Positions 1 through 9,255 are shown, counted from the first letter of the stretch. The stretch: 64,000 nucleotides of DNA from Aminobacter aminovorans (GCF_900445235.1 NZ_UFSM01000002.1:186001-250000); one strand, 5' to 3'. The notes: generated from the sequence alone by a model not told the origin. Program-made: numbers and translations.

Positions 1-80
1 TGTTCCGGGCACTCAGGAGACTGAAAACTAGCTGGTCGCGCCTATTCGGCGAAGGCCCAATGATGCCGAGAGTGGGCTAA
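1..80 (+). CDS. C-terminal end of an upstream gene (partial)
   Basis: An open frame from base 3 runs to a TAA at 78-80 and encodes about 25 residues, basic and tryptophan-containing (LRRLKTSWSRLFGE is part of it). The next gene starts 26 bases later on the same strand. This fits the tail of another polysaccharide gene in the same operon. The family cannot be judged from so short a piece. Confidence 0.4.
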   Translation, partial: FRALRRLKTSWSRLFGEGPMMPRVG

Positions 81-106
81 TCAGAAACAGCAGGTCGCCG
101 GCGCGA

Positions 107-1615
107 ATGGATGAAAAGCACCCTCAGTGTTCGGCAAAGACCCCCGATGAGATCGGGCGTCTCGACCGCGCTCTGATCAGTGGCGTTGCCTGGACTGGCG
201 GCTCACGCTGGCTTGCGCAGATTTACACGTGGCCGGCAACTGTCGTTATTGCACGTGTCCTTGGGCCCGAGGCGTATGGCTTCATGGCCGTTTCGACTAT
301 TTTCACCCGCTTCTTATCGGTCATAGCCGAGGCTGGCCTCGGTTATGCGATCATCATGTCTCCAGACGTCAGCCGATCCACGATCAGGCAACTGAATACA
401 GTTGCCGTATTGCTGGGATGCGCTGCCGTCGTCATGGCAATGGCGCTATCGCCCTATGTCGCTGCCTTTTTTGGAGAGGAAGCCGTCCGAACGGTTATCT
501 TGGCGCTCAGCGTCATTTTCGTCATAGAGGCGCTCGCTATTGTTCCGGTTGCGGTCCTCAGGCGAGAGTTCCGTTACAAGGAGCTGGCGATATCTGAATT
601 TTCAAGGTCGATTTCCGATACGACGATTACTCTATGCCTCGCGGTGGCCGGCTTTGGATACTGGGCATTGGTATGCGGTTATCTCGGCGGTGCAATGATC
701 TCCTTGTTCATAACGGCCTATTTCGGCCGCCAAGGGTATGAATTGCCGCGCGCAGCGCAAGTCCGACCGTTCATGGTTTTTGGATTGAATTTTGTCTCCC
801 AGGGCATTTCGTCATTGATCTGCTCGTCTGCCGACATCGCTGTAGCCGGGCGGTTACTCGGCGCAAGCACGACAGGCCAATATGTCTTTGCATTGACATT
901 GGCGGCCACCCCCTTGGAGAAAATCACGTCGCTGGTAACGCGGGTAACACCCGGACTGTTTTTGGAAGTCCGTCAGGATCCCGATAGCCTGAAGCGATAT
1001 CTGACCTCGATAACGCGCCATCTCGCCCTGGCTGCCTTCCCACTATTGTTTGGCCTCGCGGCAATTGCGAACGAGTTCTTTCACATCGTCATGGGGCCTT
1101 CCTGGGCGGGTGCGGTCTGGCCAATGCGGCTCCTGTGCGCGCATGTGGCAATCGCATCCGTTTTTGCGCTCCTGCCGCAGATTCTTCAGGCATGTGGCCG
1201 TCCAGGCATTCCAACGCGCCAGGCATGGATCGCTGCTGTCGTTCTGCCGCTTCTGTTTATCATTTTCGGCTCGGCATGGGGCGCCGTCGGTATCGCGGCC
1301 GGCTGGCTGGTCGGTGCCTTGGTGATAAATGCGCCGCTCCTCGTTGCAACATTGCGGGTGGCGCACACTTCTCTGCTTGAATACGTATCCAGCATGTGGC
1401 CAGCAGCCTCCGCCTCGGCGCTCATGATCGTGACGGTCCAACTGACAAGAAGCGTAATCGCTTCGTTCGACATATGGCCTCCCTTGCAACTCCTAGCCAT
1501 GATTGCGGTCGGTGCGGCGACCTATATCCTGGTATTGCTGGTGTTCCACCGACAGGTCGTAAACCAGATGACCGGCTACTGGCGGGGCAAGCGCCTCGAA
1601 CTGGAGCAGAAATGA
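107..1615 (+). CDS. Wzx-type polysaccharide flippase
   Basis: The 502-residue protein has the length and repeated hydrophobic segments of the MATE-like polysaccharide transporter family (Wzx/RfbX, MviN-type fold). These inner-membrane proteins flip lipid-linked oligosaccharides to the periplasmic face. After a polar N-terminus of about 25 residues, roughly a dozen membrane spans follow. The family's early signature is visible around residues 45-65 (ARVLGPEAYGFMAVSTIF), where an Rxx(L)GPxxYG pattern is typical. It overlaps the next gene by ATGA, so translation is probably coupled to the ligase/polymerase, and the two likely process the same repeat unit. No strong Shine-Dalgarno sequence precedes the ATG at 107, so the exact start is less certain than the family. 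Confidence 0.9.
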   Translation: MDEKHPQCSAKTPDEIGRLDRALISGVAWTGGSRWLAQIYTWPATVVIARVLGPEAYGFMAVSTIFTRFLSVIAEAGLGYAIIMSPDVSRSTIRQLNTVAVLLGCAAVVMAMALSPYVAAFFGEEAVRTVILALSVIFVIEALAIVPVAVLRREFRYKELAISEFSRSISDTTITLCLAVAGFGYWALVCGYLGGAMISLFITAYFGRQGYELPRAAQVRPFMVFGLNFVSQGISSLICSSADIAVAGRLLGASTTGQYVFALTLAATPLEKITSLVTRVTPGLFLEVRQDPDSLKRYLTSITRHLALAAFPLLFGLAAIANEFFHIVMGPSWAGAVWPMRLLCAHVAIASVFALLPQILQACGRPGIPTRQAWIAAVVLPLLFIIFGSAWGAVGIAAGWLVGALVINAPLLVATLRVAHTSLLEYVSSMWPAASASALMIVTVQLTRSVIASFDIWPPLQLLAMIAVGAATYILVLLVFHRQVVNQMTGYWRGKRLELEQK

Positions 1616-3036
1616 CGGCGCAATCGACATGGCTCGCAACAATATCATTCATGGTTTTGTGCGGAGCTGCGTTGGCAATCTCCGGAAACCTGGCCGTTCC
1701 GCTTCTCGGTATTTCCGCGCTGCTCGGCGGCATCGTCCTGATTTATCTGGCGGCGTATTATCCCTTTGCATTGGCAATCACCTTTGCCGCCTCGAGCATG
1801 TTCCGAATCCATGAAGCGCTTCTGATGCTGAGCCCGCTGAGGCTTCCCCTCATATTGGCCGCTATTACCGCGGTCTCGCTGCTCTGGCATCTGGTCAAGG
1901 GCAACCTACGGCCTGAGTGGACGTCGCAGATTGTATGGTTCGTCCTCTTTTTCGGACTGGTGTCGTTTGGCGTGCCACTCGCCGCCAGTCCCTCGGCGGC
2001 CTTCTCTGCCTGGGTGGACAGTTTCTCCAAGATTTTCGTTATGACGCTTTCGGTAGCTTGGCTGGTCCGCAATCCGCACGAATTCCGATCAGCTGCACGA
2101 GCCATTGCACTCTTCGGCCTTGTGGTCGCGCTAGTCGCACTCCGCAACAAGGCAATAGGCGTCGAGTTGGTGGAAGACGGACGCGTAACGATCGGGCGGT
2201 CATACGGTTCGATCCTCGGCGACCCTAACGATCTCGCATTCATGTTGTTGCCCGCACTCGGATTTGCGGCATCGTTGGCTTTTACGGCGCACAGCAGGCT
2301 GGAGCGGTTCATATTTGCAGGTGCGGGGTTGCTGGTCTTGCTTGCGATCACATACACCAGAAGCCGGGGCGGCCTTGTAGGGTGCTTCGCCCTCGGGGCG
2401 GTTCTTGCCTACGCGACGATGCGATCAAGGAGCCTGGCCACCGTCGCCGTCGTGGTCCTTGTCGTCACGCTCTATATCGGAATGGGTCTAGGCAGCCGAC
2501 TGACCGCCGGTTCCGTCAACGGAAAACTGGACGAGTCTGCTGCGGGACGGATCGCGATGTGGTCGTTGGCCACCCGCGTGGGCCTTGAACATCCCGTCAT
2601 AGGCATCGGACTGGCCAATTTCGAGAGAGAGGCCTACAGGTCCTCGGGCAAGTGGAAGGCGGTTCACAACACGTGGCTGAGTGTCCTGGCCGAGTCCGGG
2701 ATTGTTGGACTGGGCCTGTTTCTCGGAATGGTGTCCGCCACCGTTTACACGCTTCTCGCCGCACTGCGGTCCCTCCCTCTGGAAAATCACATCCACCGCT
2801 GCATGGCACTGGGGTTGCTTTCAAGTTTTGCAGGTTTATGTGGGGCAGGTTCGTTTCTGAGCCACGGCTTTAGCTGGCCGATCTATGTCCTGGTTGGCCT
2901 CACCGCCGCCCTCAATTCCGCAATCAGGTCTCCTGTCGCTAAACAGCCGCGGCCCCAGACCCCGGTTCGACAAAACCCTAAATACGATCAGGGGGTATCC
3001 ACCGCTGTAAGCTATCCCCCGCCAAAGGCACGCTAG
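1612..3036 (+). CDS. O-antigen ligase / polymerase-like membrane protein (Wzy/WaaL family)
   Basis: The 474-residue polytopic membrane protein starts at the ATG that overlaps the stop of the flippase gene. Many hydrophobic segments are followed by a large loop carrying the Wzy_C signature near the C-terminal third. An SRGG motif (YTRSRGGLVG) and a conserved His in HNTWLSVLAESG are visible, both hallmarks of O-antigen ligases and exosortase-associated O-glycosylation ligases. The family polymerises or transfers undecaprenyl-linked glycans at the periplasmic face. Coupling to a flippase and proximity to an initiating transferase support a role in exopolysaccharide or O-antigen assembly. Polymerase and ligase cannot be separated from sequence alone. 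The last 35 residues are polar and probably cytoplasmic. Confidence 0.88.
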   Translation: MTAQSTWLATISFMVLCGAALAISGNLAVPLLGISALLGGIVLIYLAAYYPFALAITFAASSMFRIHEALLMLSPLRLPLILAAITAVSLLWHLVKGNLRPEWTSQIVWFVLFFGLVSFGVPLAASPSAAFSAWVDSFSKIFVMTLSVAWLVRNPHEFRSAARAIALFGLVVALVALRNKAIGVELVEDGRVTIGRSYGSILGDPNDLAFMLLPALGFAASLAFTAHSRLERFIFAGAGLLVLLAITYTRSRGGLVGCFALGAVLAYATMRSRSLATVAVVVLVVTLYIGMGLGSRLTAGSVNGKLDESAAGRIAMWSLATRVGLEHPVIGIGLANFEREAYRSSGKWKAVHNTWLSVLAESGIVGLGLFLGMVSATVYTLLAALRSLPLENHIHRCMALGLLSSFAGLCGAGSFLSHGFSWPIYVLVGLTAALNSAIRSPVAKQPRPQTPVRQNPKYDQGVSTAVSYPPPKAR

Positions 3037-3043
3037 CCGGCAA

Positions 3044-4930
3044 TCAATGAAGCGACAGCCAGGTGTCCAACTGGAGTATGCTGAACAGGCGCTGCGTGTG
3101 ATCGCGAACCCCACTTTGATGTTCTCTGAACAGACGGCGAACCCCCAAAGGTTTCAAAACACCAAGATCCAGGAGCGCCGGGCTCGTTTCGAGGGCAGCT
3201 ATCTTTGGTGCCAAGGTTGTCGTGAGCCAGTGCGCCAACGGCAACGAAAACCCCCGCTTTGGCCGCATGAACAACTCAGGAGGAAGATGCCGGGCCAAAA
3301 GATCCCGCAATATCCGCTTGCCGCCGAAACCATCCATCAGAAAGTGGTCCGGAAGAGATAGGGCAAACTTCATGACATCCTGATCAAGAAGGGGAGCTCG
3401 CGCTTCGAGGCCGTGCGCCATCGTTGCCACGTCGATCTTCGGCCCCAGATCGTCGGCGAGGTAAGTCTCGATGTCGGTGAACCGCATCTTACGGAGCGCA
3501 CTGCCTTCGGCCCTTGAATAGCAACCGGAAAGCAGTTGGGCTGCTGCAGTGTGCATGCGCCGATGTTCGAGAAGGTCGCCTGCATACAGGAAGTCAGCAT
3601 CCGCCTCGCTAACGAATGATCGCAGAGCAGCGAACCCGTTCGCGGGGGGCAGCTCGAGAACCGCAAGAGCTCTCGAGGCCTGGCCTATCCTGCGATTTGA
3701 AGACCAGTTTGACGCAAGTCTCGCCATTCTGGCGCCGGTGCTCGTCGCAACCTGAGGCATCTTGGAACTCAATTGGGTCAGCCGGCTCGCGTTGGCATAC
3801 CACTCGTAGCCTGCGAAACCTTCGTCTCCACCATCCCCGCCAAGCGCTACGGTAATGTGGGGACGAGCCATCCTTGCAATCGCCGAGAGTGCCAAAGCGG
3901 AGGCGTCGGCATAGGGCTCGCCAAAATGGCTGCTCATTTCCGGCATGATGTCGAGCAGGCTCGCGTGTGCCTCAAGAGTGTGGTGTGATGCGCCTAGGTG
4001 ACGCGCCACTGAAATAGCCGATGCGCTTTCGTCAAAGGCTGATCTCTTGAACCCAACGCAAAATGTCTGAATCTTCGACTTCGATTGTCGGATGCAGAGT
4101 GCCGTGATCAGGCTTGAATCGACGCCCCCGCTCAGAAAGACGCCGATGGGAACATCGCTTCGGAGCCGAATGGCAACGGCCTGCTCCAGTCTCTCCTCGA
4201 GTTCGTCTTTTGCATCCTCATAAGTGCCCTGATAGGGCTCGCCAGATTTGGCGAGATCCCAATACCTGTGAACCTGGACGGCTCCCCCATGTGCTTTTGC
4301 AAAGCTTGCCGCAGGCAGTCGGGAGATGCCCTTGTAGATCGTGAATGGAGCGGGGATGTAGCCGAGTGAGAGATAGAGATCCAACGCCTCAAGGTTGATA
4401 CCGGTGTCGACTGGGGCCTCTCGTCTGAGAGCGTCAAGCGACGAACAGAAATACATGCAATCATTGGAAATCGTGTAAAAAAGCGGCTTCTTTCCAATCC
4501 GATCCCGGGCGAGGATGGCAGTGCCGGTCAGGTCGTTCCATAAGGCGAACGCAAACATTCCTCTTAAACAATCAAGACCGTTCTCCTCCTTGCGCGACAT
4601 AATTTGCATAAGCACTTCGGTGTCCGATTTGCTTTTGCAATGAACCCCCTGGCTTGCAAGATCCTCCCGGAGTTCGAGGTAGTTGTAGATTTCACCGTTG
4701 AAAACAATTCCAACCCGCAATGTCTCATCGACCATCGGCTGACGACCACCGTCACTCGTGTCGATCACCGCGAGCCTTCGATGAGCAAAAACGGCTCGAC
4801 CCGATGGAGACGTCCACAGCCCAGAGCCATCGGGGCCCCGATGGGCAATGCGGGCCGACATTGCAGAAACCACCGCAGGATCGGGCCTGCGGTCCGCCGT
4901 CAGGGCTATGCCGCCCGCAATGCCACACAT
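3044..4930 (-). CDS. asparagine synthase-like amidotransferase (glutamine-hydrolysing)
   Basis: The 628-residue protein begins MCGIAGG, leaving Cys2 as the N-terminal nucleophile of a class II glutaminase. NGEIYNY and an RGPDGSG segment follow, as in AsnB. The C-terminal synthetase half has the ATP-pyrophosphatase P-loop (FLSGGVDSS, near residue 265). The full-length two-domain form is intact. In polysaccharide loci this family, including the exosortase-associated amidotransferase 1 group, is thought to amidate a sugar acid or peptide-like substituent rather than make free asparagine. The gene lies 34 bases downstream of the glycosyltransferase on the same strand, so the two form an operon. 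It converges with the ligase gene, with only 7 bases between the stops. Confidence 0.9.
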   Translation of the reverse strand: MCGIAGGIALTADRRPDPAVVSAMSARIAHRGPDGSGLWTSPSGRAVFAHRRLAVIDTSDGGRQPMVDETLRVGIVFNGEIYNYLELREDLASQGVHCKSKSDTEVLMQIMSRKEENGLDCLRGMFAFALWNDLTGTAILARDRIGKKPLFYTISNDCMYFCSSLDALRREAPVDTGINLEALDLYLSLGYIPAPFTIYKGISRLPAASFAKAHGGAVQVHRYWDLAKSGEPYQGTYEDAKDELEERLEQAVAIRLRSDVPIGVFLSGGVDSSLITALCIRQSKSKIQTFCVGFKRSAFDESASAISVARHLGASHHTLEAHASLLDIMPEMSSHFGEPYADASALALSAIARMARPHITVALGGDGGDEGFAGYEWYANASRLTQLSSKMPQVATSTGARMARLASNWSSNRRIGQASRALAVLELPPANGFAALRSFVSEADADFLYAGDLLEHRRMHTAAAQLLSGCYSRAEGSALRKMRFTDIETYLADDLGPKIDVATMAHGLEARAPLLDQDVMKFALSLPDHFLMDGFGGKRILRDLLARHLPPELFMRPKRGFSLPLAHWLTTTLAPKIAALETSPALLDLGVLKPLGVRRLFREHQSGVRDHTQRLFSILQLDTWLSLH

Positions 4931-4964
4931 GTTTGACCCCAGCGTTGGAGCTGCAAAAGAGATG

Positions 4965-6218
4965 CTATCTCACAAGATCATGATACAAACGCTCGTACTT
5001 CCCTACCATCGCCTCCAGAGAGAAGTTCTCCGTAGTCCAGGCGCGTCCATCTGCTGCCAGCCTCTCACCCAGAGCTGCATTCAACAAGATGGAAGCTATC
5101 GCCTCAGCCAGCGCATGAGTGTCGCCCGAAGGGACGAGGAGACCGCATCGGCCGCTGTCAAGCAGCGCGCAATTGCCACCTACATTGGTTGCGACGACCG
5201 GTGTACCCGAGGCCAATGCCTCGAGGATGCTGACTGACGTCCCTTCACAGAGAGATGAAAGAGCGAAGACGTCGAGATCACGGTAAAGAGCTGAGGTGTC
5301 GGCGATTTCTCCGATGAAGTGAATGATGTCGCCTAGTCCTGTGACGCGAGCTTGATTTTCGAGGTCTCGCCGGAGTGGACCGTCGCCGATAATGGCGAGA
5401 TGTGCATCCGGGCATAATGTTGAAACTCTCGCAAAAGCAGTAATCAAGCCGCTGTGGTTCTTCACAGGATCCAGCCGTGCGATGCACCCGACCAATGGGG
5501 CTGTGCCTGAAATGCCCAGCCGGCGTCGCAAACTGCCTGCCGCCGTCCCAGGAGCAAAACGGACGGTATCTATGCCGTTGGGCAGTACCCGTATTTTGGC
5601 AGGCGGTACTTTGGTCGAGGCAATGAGGTGGTGCCTCAAGGGCTCGGATACAGCTGCTATATGGTCGGTGTAGCGAGACGCCCACCACCGCAGTCCATCG
5701 TAGTACCGCGGCTCACCCAAGGCAAAACCATGCAGCGTGTTGACGACGGCTGGAACCTTGGCGGCTCGGGCCGCCACTGCCGCCTTGTTCCAAACGCCAT
5801 TATGGGTGTGGACCACGTCAGGCGAACGCCTTGCGAAGTGCGATTTCAGGAGAGGATCTGGAAGGAAGTTTGATCTTACCCCAGGACACGACACCAACGT
5901 AGTCTCGATTGCGGCGTCACGGAGCTTTTGTGCGAGCGGGCCGTCTTCGCTCTGCAGACATGTAACGCCGACGACATGGTCCCGCCTTGCAAGCTCCACG
6001 GCCAGGTTGCAAGTAATGGTCTCCATGCCTCCCAATTCAAGAGTTGGAAGTACCATCTCGACCCTGAGCCGCGATTGGCTGCGGGCCTGGTTCAAGCCGG
6101 TCTTGGCCACAGGCGCTCTCGAAGAGTTCTGATCTCTCAGAATGCCCCAGCGCGTTTTGCAAATCCATATCGTTTCCGACGCAGGCGGACTAATCGGCTG
6201 ACAGCTGGAAGAACGCAT
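4965..6218 (-). CDS. family 4 glycosyltransferase
   Basis: This is a GT-B fold, GT4-type retaining glycosyltransferase that transfers a nucleotide-activated sugar to a growing lipid-linked glycan at the cytoplasmic membrane. Visible family landmarks are the N-terminal LPTLELGGMET donor/acceptor loop, VVHTHNG, the mid-protein VLPNGID, the hinge VGCIARLDPVKNH, and the EX7E motif in CEGTSVSILEALASG with PVVATNVGG following. The start is uncertain. The ATG at 6218 gives 417 residues with a non-conserved N-terminal extension. The ATG at 6056 would begin directly at the first beta strand but clips it, and the frame stays open to 6413. It is cotranscribed with the downstream amidotransferase gene. 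Confidence 0.88.
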   Translation of the reverse strand: MRSSSCQPISPPASETIWICKTRWGILRDQNSSRAPVAKTGLNQARSQSRLRVEMVLPTLELGGMETITCNLAVELARRDHVVGVTCLQSEDGPLAQKLRDAAIETTLVSCPGVRSNFLPDPLLKSHFARRSPDVVHTHNGVWNKAAVAARAAKVPAVVNTLHGFALGEPRYYDGLRWWASRYTDHIAAVSEPLRHHLIASTKVPPAKIRVLPNGIDTVRFAPGTAAGSLRRRLGISGTAPLVGCIARLDPVKNHSGLITAFARVSTLCPDAHLAIIGDGPLRRDLENQARVTGLGDIIHFIGEIADTSALYRDLDVFALSSLCEGTSVSILEALASGTPVVATNVGGNCALLDSGRCGLLVPSGDTHALAEAIASILLNAALGERLAADGRAWTTENFSLEAMVGKYERLYHDLVR

Positions 6219-6484
6219 GCCTCCCCCACCATTAAAGGCCAATGTCTGTCGATCCAATGGGCTATATTGACCGGAGCGCGGTAAAAAGAGTTCACTTGGC
6301 ATTCCATGCCACGGCCTTCTCCAGAACACTTGGATGGCCCCCAAAGAGGGATGCGCTTGCAAGTTCCCGCTGGTCTCGCGACTGAATGCGACAAGTCGGC
6401 AAAGAGACGACAAGGTCGTGCGCTCCGCGCTCAGCGCGACAGCTTTGATCGTGACGAGGCTCAGGTCCTCAGCGGGATTTGCGT

Positions 6485-6874
6485 ATGAAAGACCTCTGGC
6501 CCACTCAGGTGCGGGCGGCGCGGTGGTTACTCATTGGGCTATTTGTCTGCGAGCTATCCGCCATCTTGTGGTTCGCCCTGCTCGGAGAACAGGCGCAGAC
6601 ACAACTTCAAGGCTTGATGGGGATCAACGATCTCGTCATACACGTGATTGCTTTCTTCGTTGCCTCCACAACGGCTTTCATAATTTGGGCTCCCCCACAA
6701 CCGGCACTGTTCCTCGCCCTGGCAGCCGGTGGCATTGAGATTGCACAGTTTTTCCTTCCCGAGCGTCAGCCTTCGATCTTAGATTTTACAGCCTCGAGCC
6801 TGGGCATCGTTGCGGGCGCTATTACCTATCTGGTCTGGCGGAAGCTTGGCGGTCCAATTGTGCTCGCCCCCTGA
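6485..6874 (+). CDS. VanZ-like family membrane protein
   Basis: The small integral membrane protein of about 129 residues has four hydrophobic segments. It carries the VanZ-family pattern: an Asp/His-containing segment before the second helix (INDLVIHVIAFFV), an EIAQFFLPERQPSILDF motif, and a final helix ending in basic residues. VanZ-like proteins are often found in exopolysaccharide and exosortase loci. Their biochemical role is unknown, although the prototype gives weak teicoplanin resistance. It is divergent from the glycosyltransferase across about 260 bases. A TTG at 6479 is in frame, but the ATG at 6485 is the more natural start. Confidence 0.8.
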   Translation: MKDLWPTQVRAARWLLIGLFVCELSAILWFALLGEQAQTQLQGLMGINDLVIHVIAFFVASTTAFIIWAPPQPALFLALAAGGIEIAQFFLPERQPSILDFTASSLGIVAGAITYLVWRKLGGPIVLAP

Positions 6875-7364
6875 CGTGCCTGGTGTCGCTGAAATGATCG
6901 GGTAAGGTTCCGCCACGACGCTTGTTCGCGCCGGGTAGCCCGCTATTGGTCCTCAGCCAACTGAAGCTGTCGACTTTCGCTTTCGATCACCGCAACCGGT
7001 TGCGATCTCTTTACCTCACCGACGTGGGACAGCCTCATTCCTATCGCAATTGGAATAAGCGGAACGGAATTGTGCAGTCCTCAGTATTTTGGTGCGTCCC
7101 GGTCAATGATACAACCGCAGTTTGTGCCCCGCCAAGCTGAGATTTGCACAGCGCGCTTACGTAAAGCACCATTCCTTGCACCAAAGTTTCGGGGGAAAGT
7201 ACAACTCTGCCGAGGATTTCGTCTGGCAGCTCTGCTTTTTACCGACTATTATAAAATCGACCATCAGTTGCGTCTTATAAGGCAATGCAAAGTTCGCATA
7301 TACGCCAGTGCTCGGCTCATTGGATCGTGATGATCCACCATCTACGGTGACCGGACGGCCCGCA
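6875..7364. other. 490-base intergenic region without a recognisable gene
   Basis: The only short open frames here lack start signals and family resemblance. The clearest structure is a perfect 14-bp palindrome at 6991-7004, listed separately. The stretch becomes AT-rich around 7240-7260 (TATTATAAAA), which could hold a promoter for the small membrane protein at 7365. Confidence 0.5.
6991..7004. promoter_or_regulatory. perfect palindrome resembling a LacI-family operator
   Basis: CGCAACCGGTTGCG is a perfect 14-bp inverted repeat with a central CpG, the symmetry typical of LacI/GalR-family operators. No LacI-type gene is in the window, so any cognate regulator must be encoded elsewhere. It lies downstream of the VanZ gene and about 360 bases before the next gene. 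Confidence 0.35.
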
Positions 7365-7586
7365 ATGATTTACATACTCATCTTTGCGATTGTCGGTGAA
7401 GTAGCTACGCTGATGCTCCTCGCCCCGTTCTACGGCTTCGTTTATGCGTTTCTCGCGGCGCCATTTGGTGGTGCTCTGCTTGCCCTCATTGCAGGGCTGT
7501 ATCTGAATGTTAGGGACCGACGTCTTCGCTCGACGACCCGGCGTCGTGTAAGCGATCATTCAGCATCCAACACTCCGGCCGTCTGA
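7365..7586 (+). CDS. small two-helix membrane protein, unknown function
   Basis: The 73-residue protein has two hydrophobic helices (about residues 2-20 and 26-46) joined by a short FYGFVYAF turn. A polar, arginine-rich C-terminal tail of about 25 residues follows. The ATG at 7365 puts the first helix directly at the N-terminus. An in-frame extension to 7308 adds only polar residues and is unlikely. I do not recognise a named family. The position between VanZ and the sugar transferase suggests a membrane accessory of the polysaccharide locus, which is inference only. Confidence 0.55.
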   Translation: MIYILIFAIVGEVATLMLLAPFYGFVYAFLAAPFGGALLALIAGLYLNVRDRRLRSTTRRRVSDHSASNTPAV

Positions 7587-7597
7587 ATCTCAAGCCG

Positions 7598-7615
7598 CCT
7601 GAATCTCAATTCAGG
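7598..7615. terminator. short hairpin after the small membrane protein gene
   Basis: CCTGAA and TTCAGG form a perfect 6-bp stem around a 6-base loop, 12 bases past the stop codon. No T-run follows, so as an intrinsic terminator it is weak. Confidence 0.25.
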
Positions 7616-7680
7616 TAATGCAGGCCCCGCACCGACCGTGCGAGCTAGTGCATGCGGCAACTGTAATCCTTTTGATTAAA

Positions 7681-7709
7681 TTGACTCTTTTTTCGCCTCG
7701 AATTCTAGT
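7681..7709 (+). promoter_or_regulatory. candidate sigma70-type promoter for the sugar transferase gene
   Basis: TTGACT at 7681-7686 and TCTAGT at 7704-7709 are separated by 17 bases, matching the housekeeping -35 at five of six positions and the -10 at four of six. The start codon of the transferase is about 100 bases downstream, leaving room for a leader. Confidence 0.4.
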
Positions 7710-7806
7710 GTAGGCGCGACGACCTCCTGGGAGGGGAGCGGGTTGGAACGAATTTGCGCCGAGTTTTGAAGTAGACATTACCATTGGCGCATGTTGGGGA
7801 AGACTC

Positions 7807-8457
7807 ATGAGAGTGCAAATTCCTAATTTGCTCGCCGGTCAAAATCAGCTTCTGTTTCCCCGGCGTGTCAGACTTGACTATTATTGGGCTAAGCGGGCCA
7901 TTGATATTGTCGTCGTCATTCTGGGTGCCCCTGCAGCCCTTCTGGTGATCGGCGCTTGTTGCCTCGCAATATTCCTCAAGATGGGACGCCCAGTGTTCTT
8001 CGTCCAGGATCGGACAGGGCTGGGAGGCCGCGTCTTCAAGATGTACAAGCTGCGCACCATGAATCCGCGATCGTCCAGCGGCGGTGAGGCTACATCAAAA
8101 GATGACCCTCGAGTAACGCCCCTCGGTCGATTCCTGCGCAGGTCGCATTTCGATGAGCTGCCGCAATTGTGGAACATCCTGAAGGGCGAGATGACCCTCA
8201 TTGGGCCTCGGCCTGAGCAACCGCAACTTGTTGCGGCATACCGCTCGTCCCTTTCGGACTATGATCTCAGGCACACTGTCGTCCCTGGCCTCACTGGATG
8301 CGCGCAGGTGTATTACGGCTACGCTTCGGATTTGAGAGAGACGCAGGCCAAGCTATCTTACGACTTGTACTATGTGCACAATATCGGCCCGGCTCTCGAC
8401 TTCCAGATCGCTCTGCGAACTTTCCGGGTCTACTCTGACCCGCATTATGTGCGCTAA
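7807..8457 (+). CDS. initiating sugar-1-phosphate transferase (ExoY/WbaP type)
   Basis: The 216-residue protein matches the catalytic module of bacterial polyprenyl-phosphate hexose-1-phosphate transferases, which start exopolysaccharide repeat synthesis by loading the first sugar phosphate onto undecaprenyl phosphate. In order: KRAIDIVV leading into one membrane helix (about residues 30-55), MYKLRTM, the DDPRVTPLGRFLRR segment, DELPQLWNILKGEMTLIGPRPEQP, and VPGLTGCAQV. All family landmarks are intact. The length corresponds to the short ExoY form without the extra N-terminal membrane domain of WbaP. A GGGGA sequence lies about 7 bases before the ATG. It is separated from the other glycan genes by about 0.9 kb but probably starts the same pathway. 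Confidence 0.92.
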   Translation: MRVQIPNLLAGQNQLLFPRRVRLDYYWAKRAIDIVVVILGAPAALLVIGACCLAIFLKMGRPVFFVQDRTGLGGRVFKMYKLRTMNPRSSSGGEATSKDDPRVTPLGRFLRRSHFDELPQLWNILKGEMTLIGPRPEQPQLVAAYRSSLSDYDLRHTVVPGLTGCAQVYYGYASDLRETQAKLSYDLYYVHNIGPALDFQIALRTFRVYSDPHYVR

Positions 8458-8580
8458 TTGTCGAGGCTATGAAGGTTGTTCATTCGAGGAGGGACTGAGA
8501 AGCCGGGGTTGCGAAGCCAACCAACCTTCACTCCCTGAATCAACTCCCATAAGAATGCGCGTCTGAGGCCGTGAGGTCGA

Positions 8581-9255
8581 GTGCTTTTGGTGCAACGAAT
8601 TGAACAGGGCTGGAGCGTGCGGCGTGCTGCCGGTTCGGCCGAGGTTTCGAAACGGACCTACTATTGCTGGCTCGGCCGCTCGGGCCGGCGACCGTGCTCT
8701 GCACGATCGCAGCTCAGCGCCGCACCGCTGCCGGCATCGGCTGGCAGCCATGCAGGTGTCGCGGATCGAGCAGTTGCGGCGCCAGCGCATGACCGGGCCG
8801 GCGATTGTGCGGTCCTTGGGCCTGGCGCGCTCGACGGTGGGCCTTGTGCTGCGCCGGCTGGGGCTGCACCGGCTGGCCTGGCTCGATCCCCGGCTCCCCG
8901 GTGCTGCGCTACCAACGGCAACGACCGGGCGAACTGATCCATGTCGACATCAAGACCCTGGGCCGCATCGACGGCGTTGGCCACCGGATCACGGGCCAGC
9001 ACCAGGGGCATCATCGCTCCCGAGGCATCGGCTACGAACACGTGCACGTCGCCATCGACGATGTCTCGCGCCTCGCCTATGTCGAACTGCTGCCAAGCCT
9101 GGGCCGGGAAGATGCCACCGGGATCCTCAACCGAGCACTGGCCTGGTACGCCAGGCTGGGCGCCAAGGTTGAACGGGTGATGACCGACAACGGCTCGGCG
9201 TATCGCTCCAAACTGTTCGCCCAGGCGCTCGGCAACGCCCTTCGATTGAGCGATG
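8581..9255 (+). pseudogene. IS481-family transposase remnant, two frameshifts and truncated
   Basis: IS481-type transposase sequence is spread over three frames. Frame 1 from 8581 has the first helix-turn-helix (LVQRIEQGWSVRRAAG). Frame 2 from about 8685 continues with HDRSSAPHRC and the second HTH (RIEQLRRQRMTGPAIVRSLG). Frame 3 from about 8893 has the rve/integrase core (PGELIHVDIKTLGRIDGVGH, HVAIDDVSRLAY, VMTDNGSAYRS). Homology stops near 9255, before the catalytic Glu region and the usual AERFI end. The N-terminal 10-15 residues are also missing. The copy is dead and no clear terminal inverted repeats remain. It marks an old insertion at the edge of the polysaccharide locus. Confidence 0.85.

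Noticed and set aside
8581..9255. Active IS481 insertion
   Set aside because: Two frameshifts, loss of both ends and no terminal inverted repeats show it is inactive.
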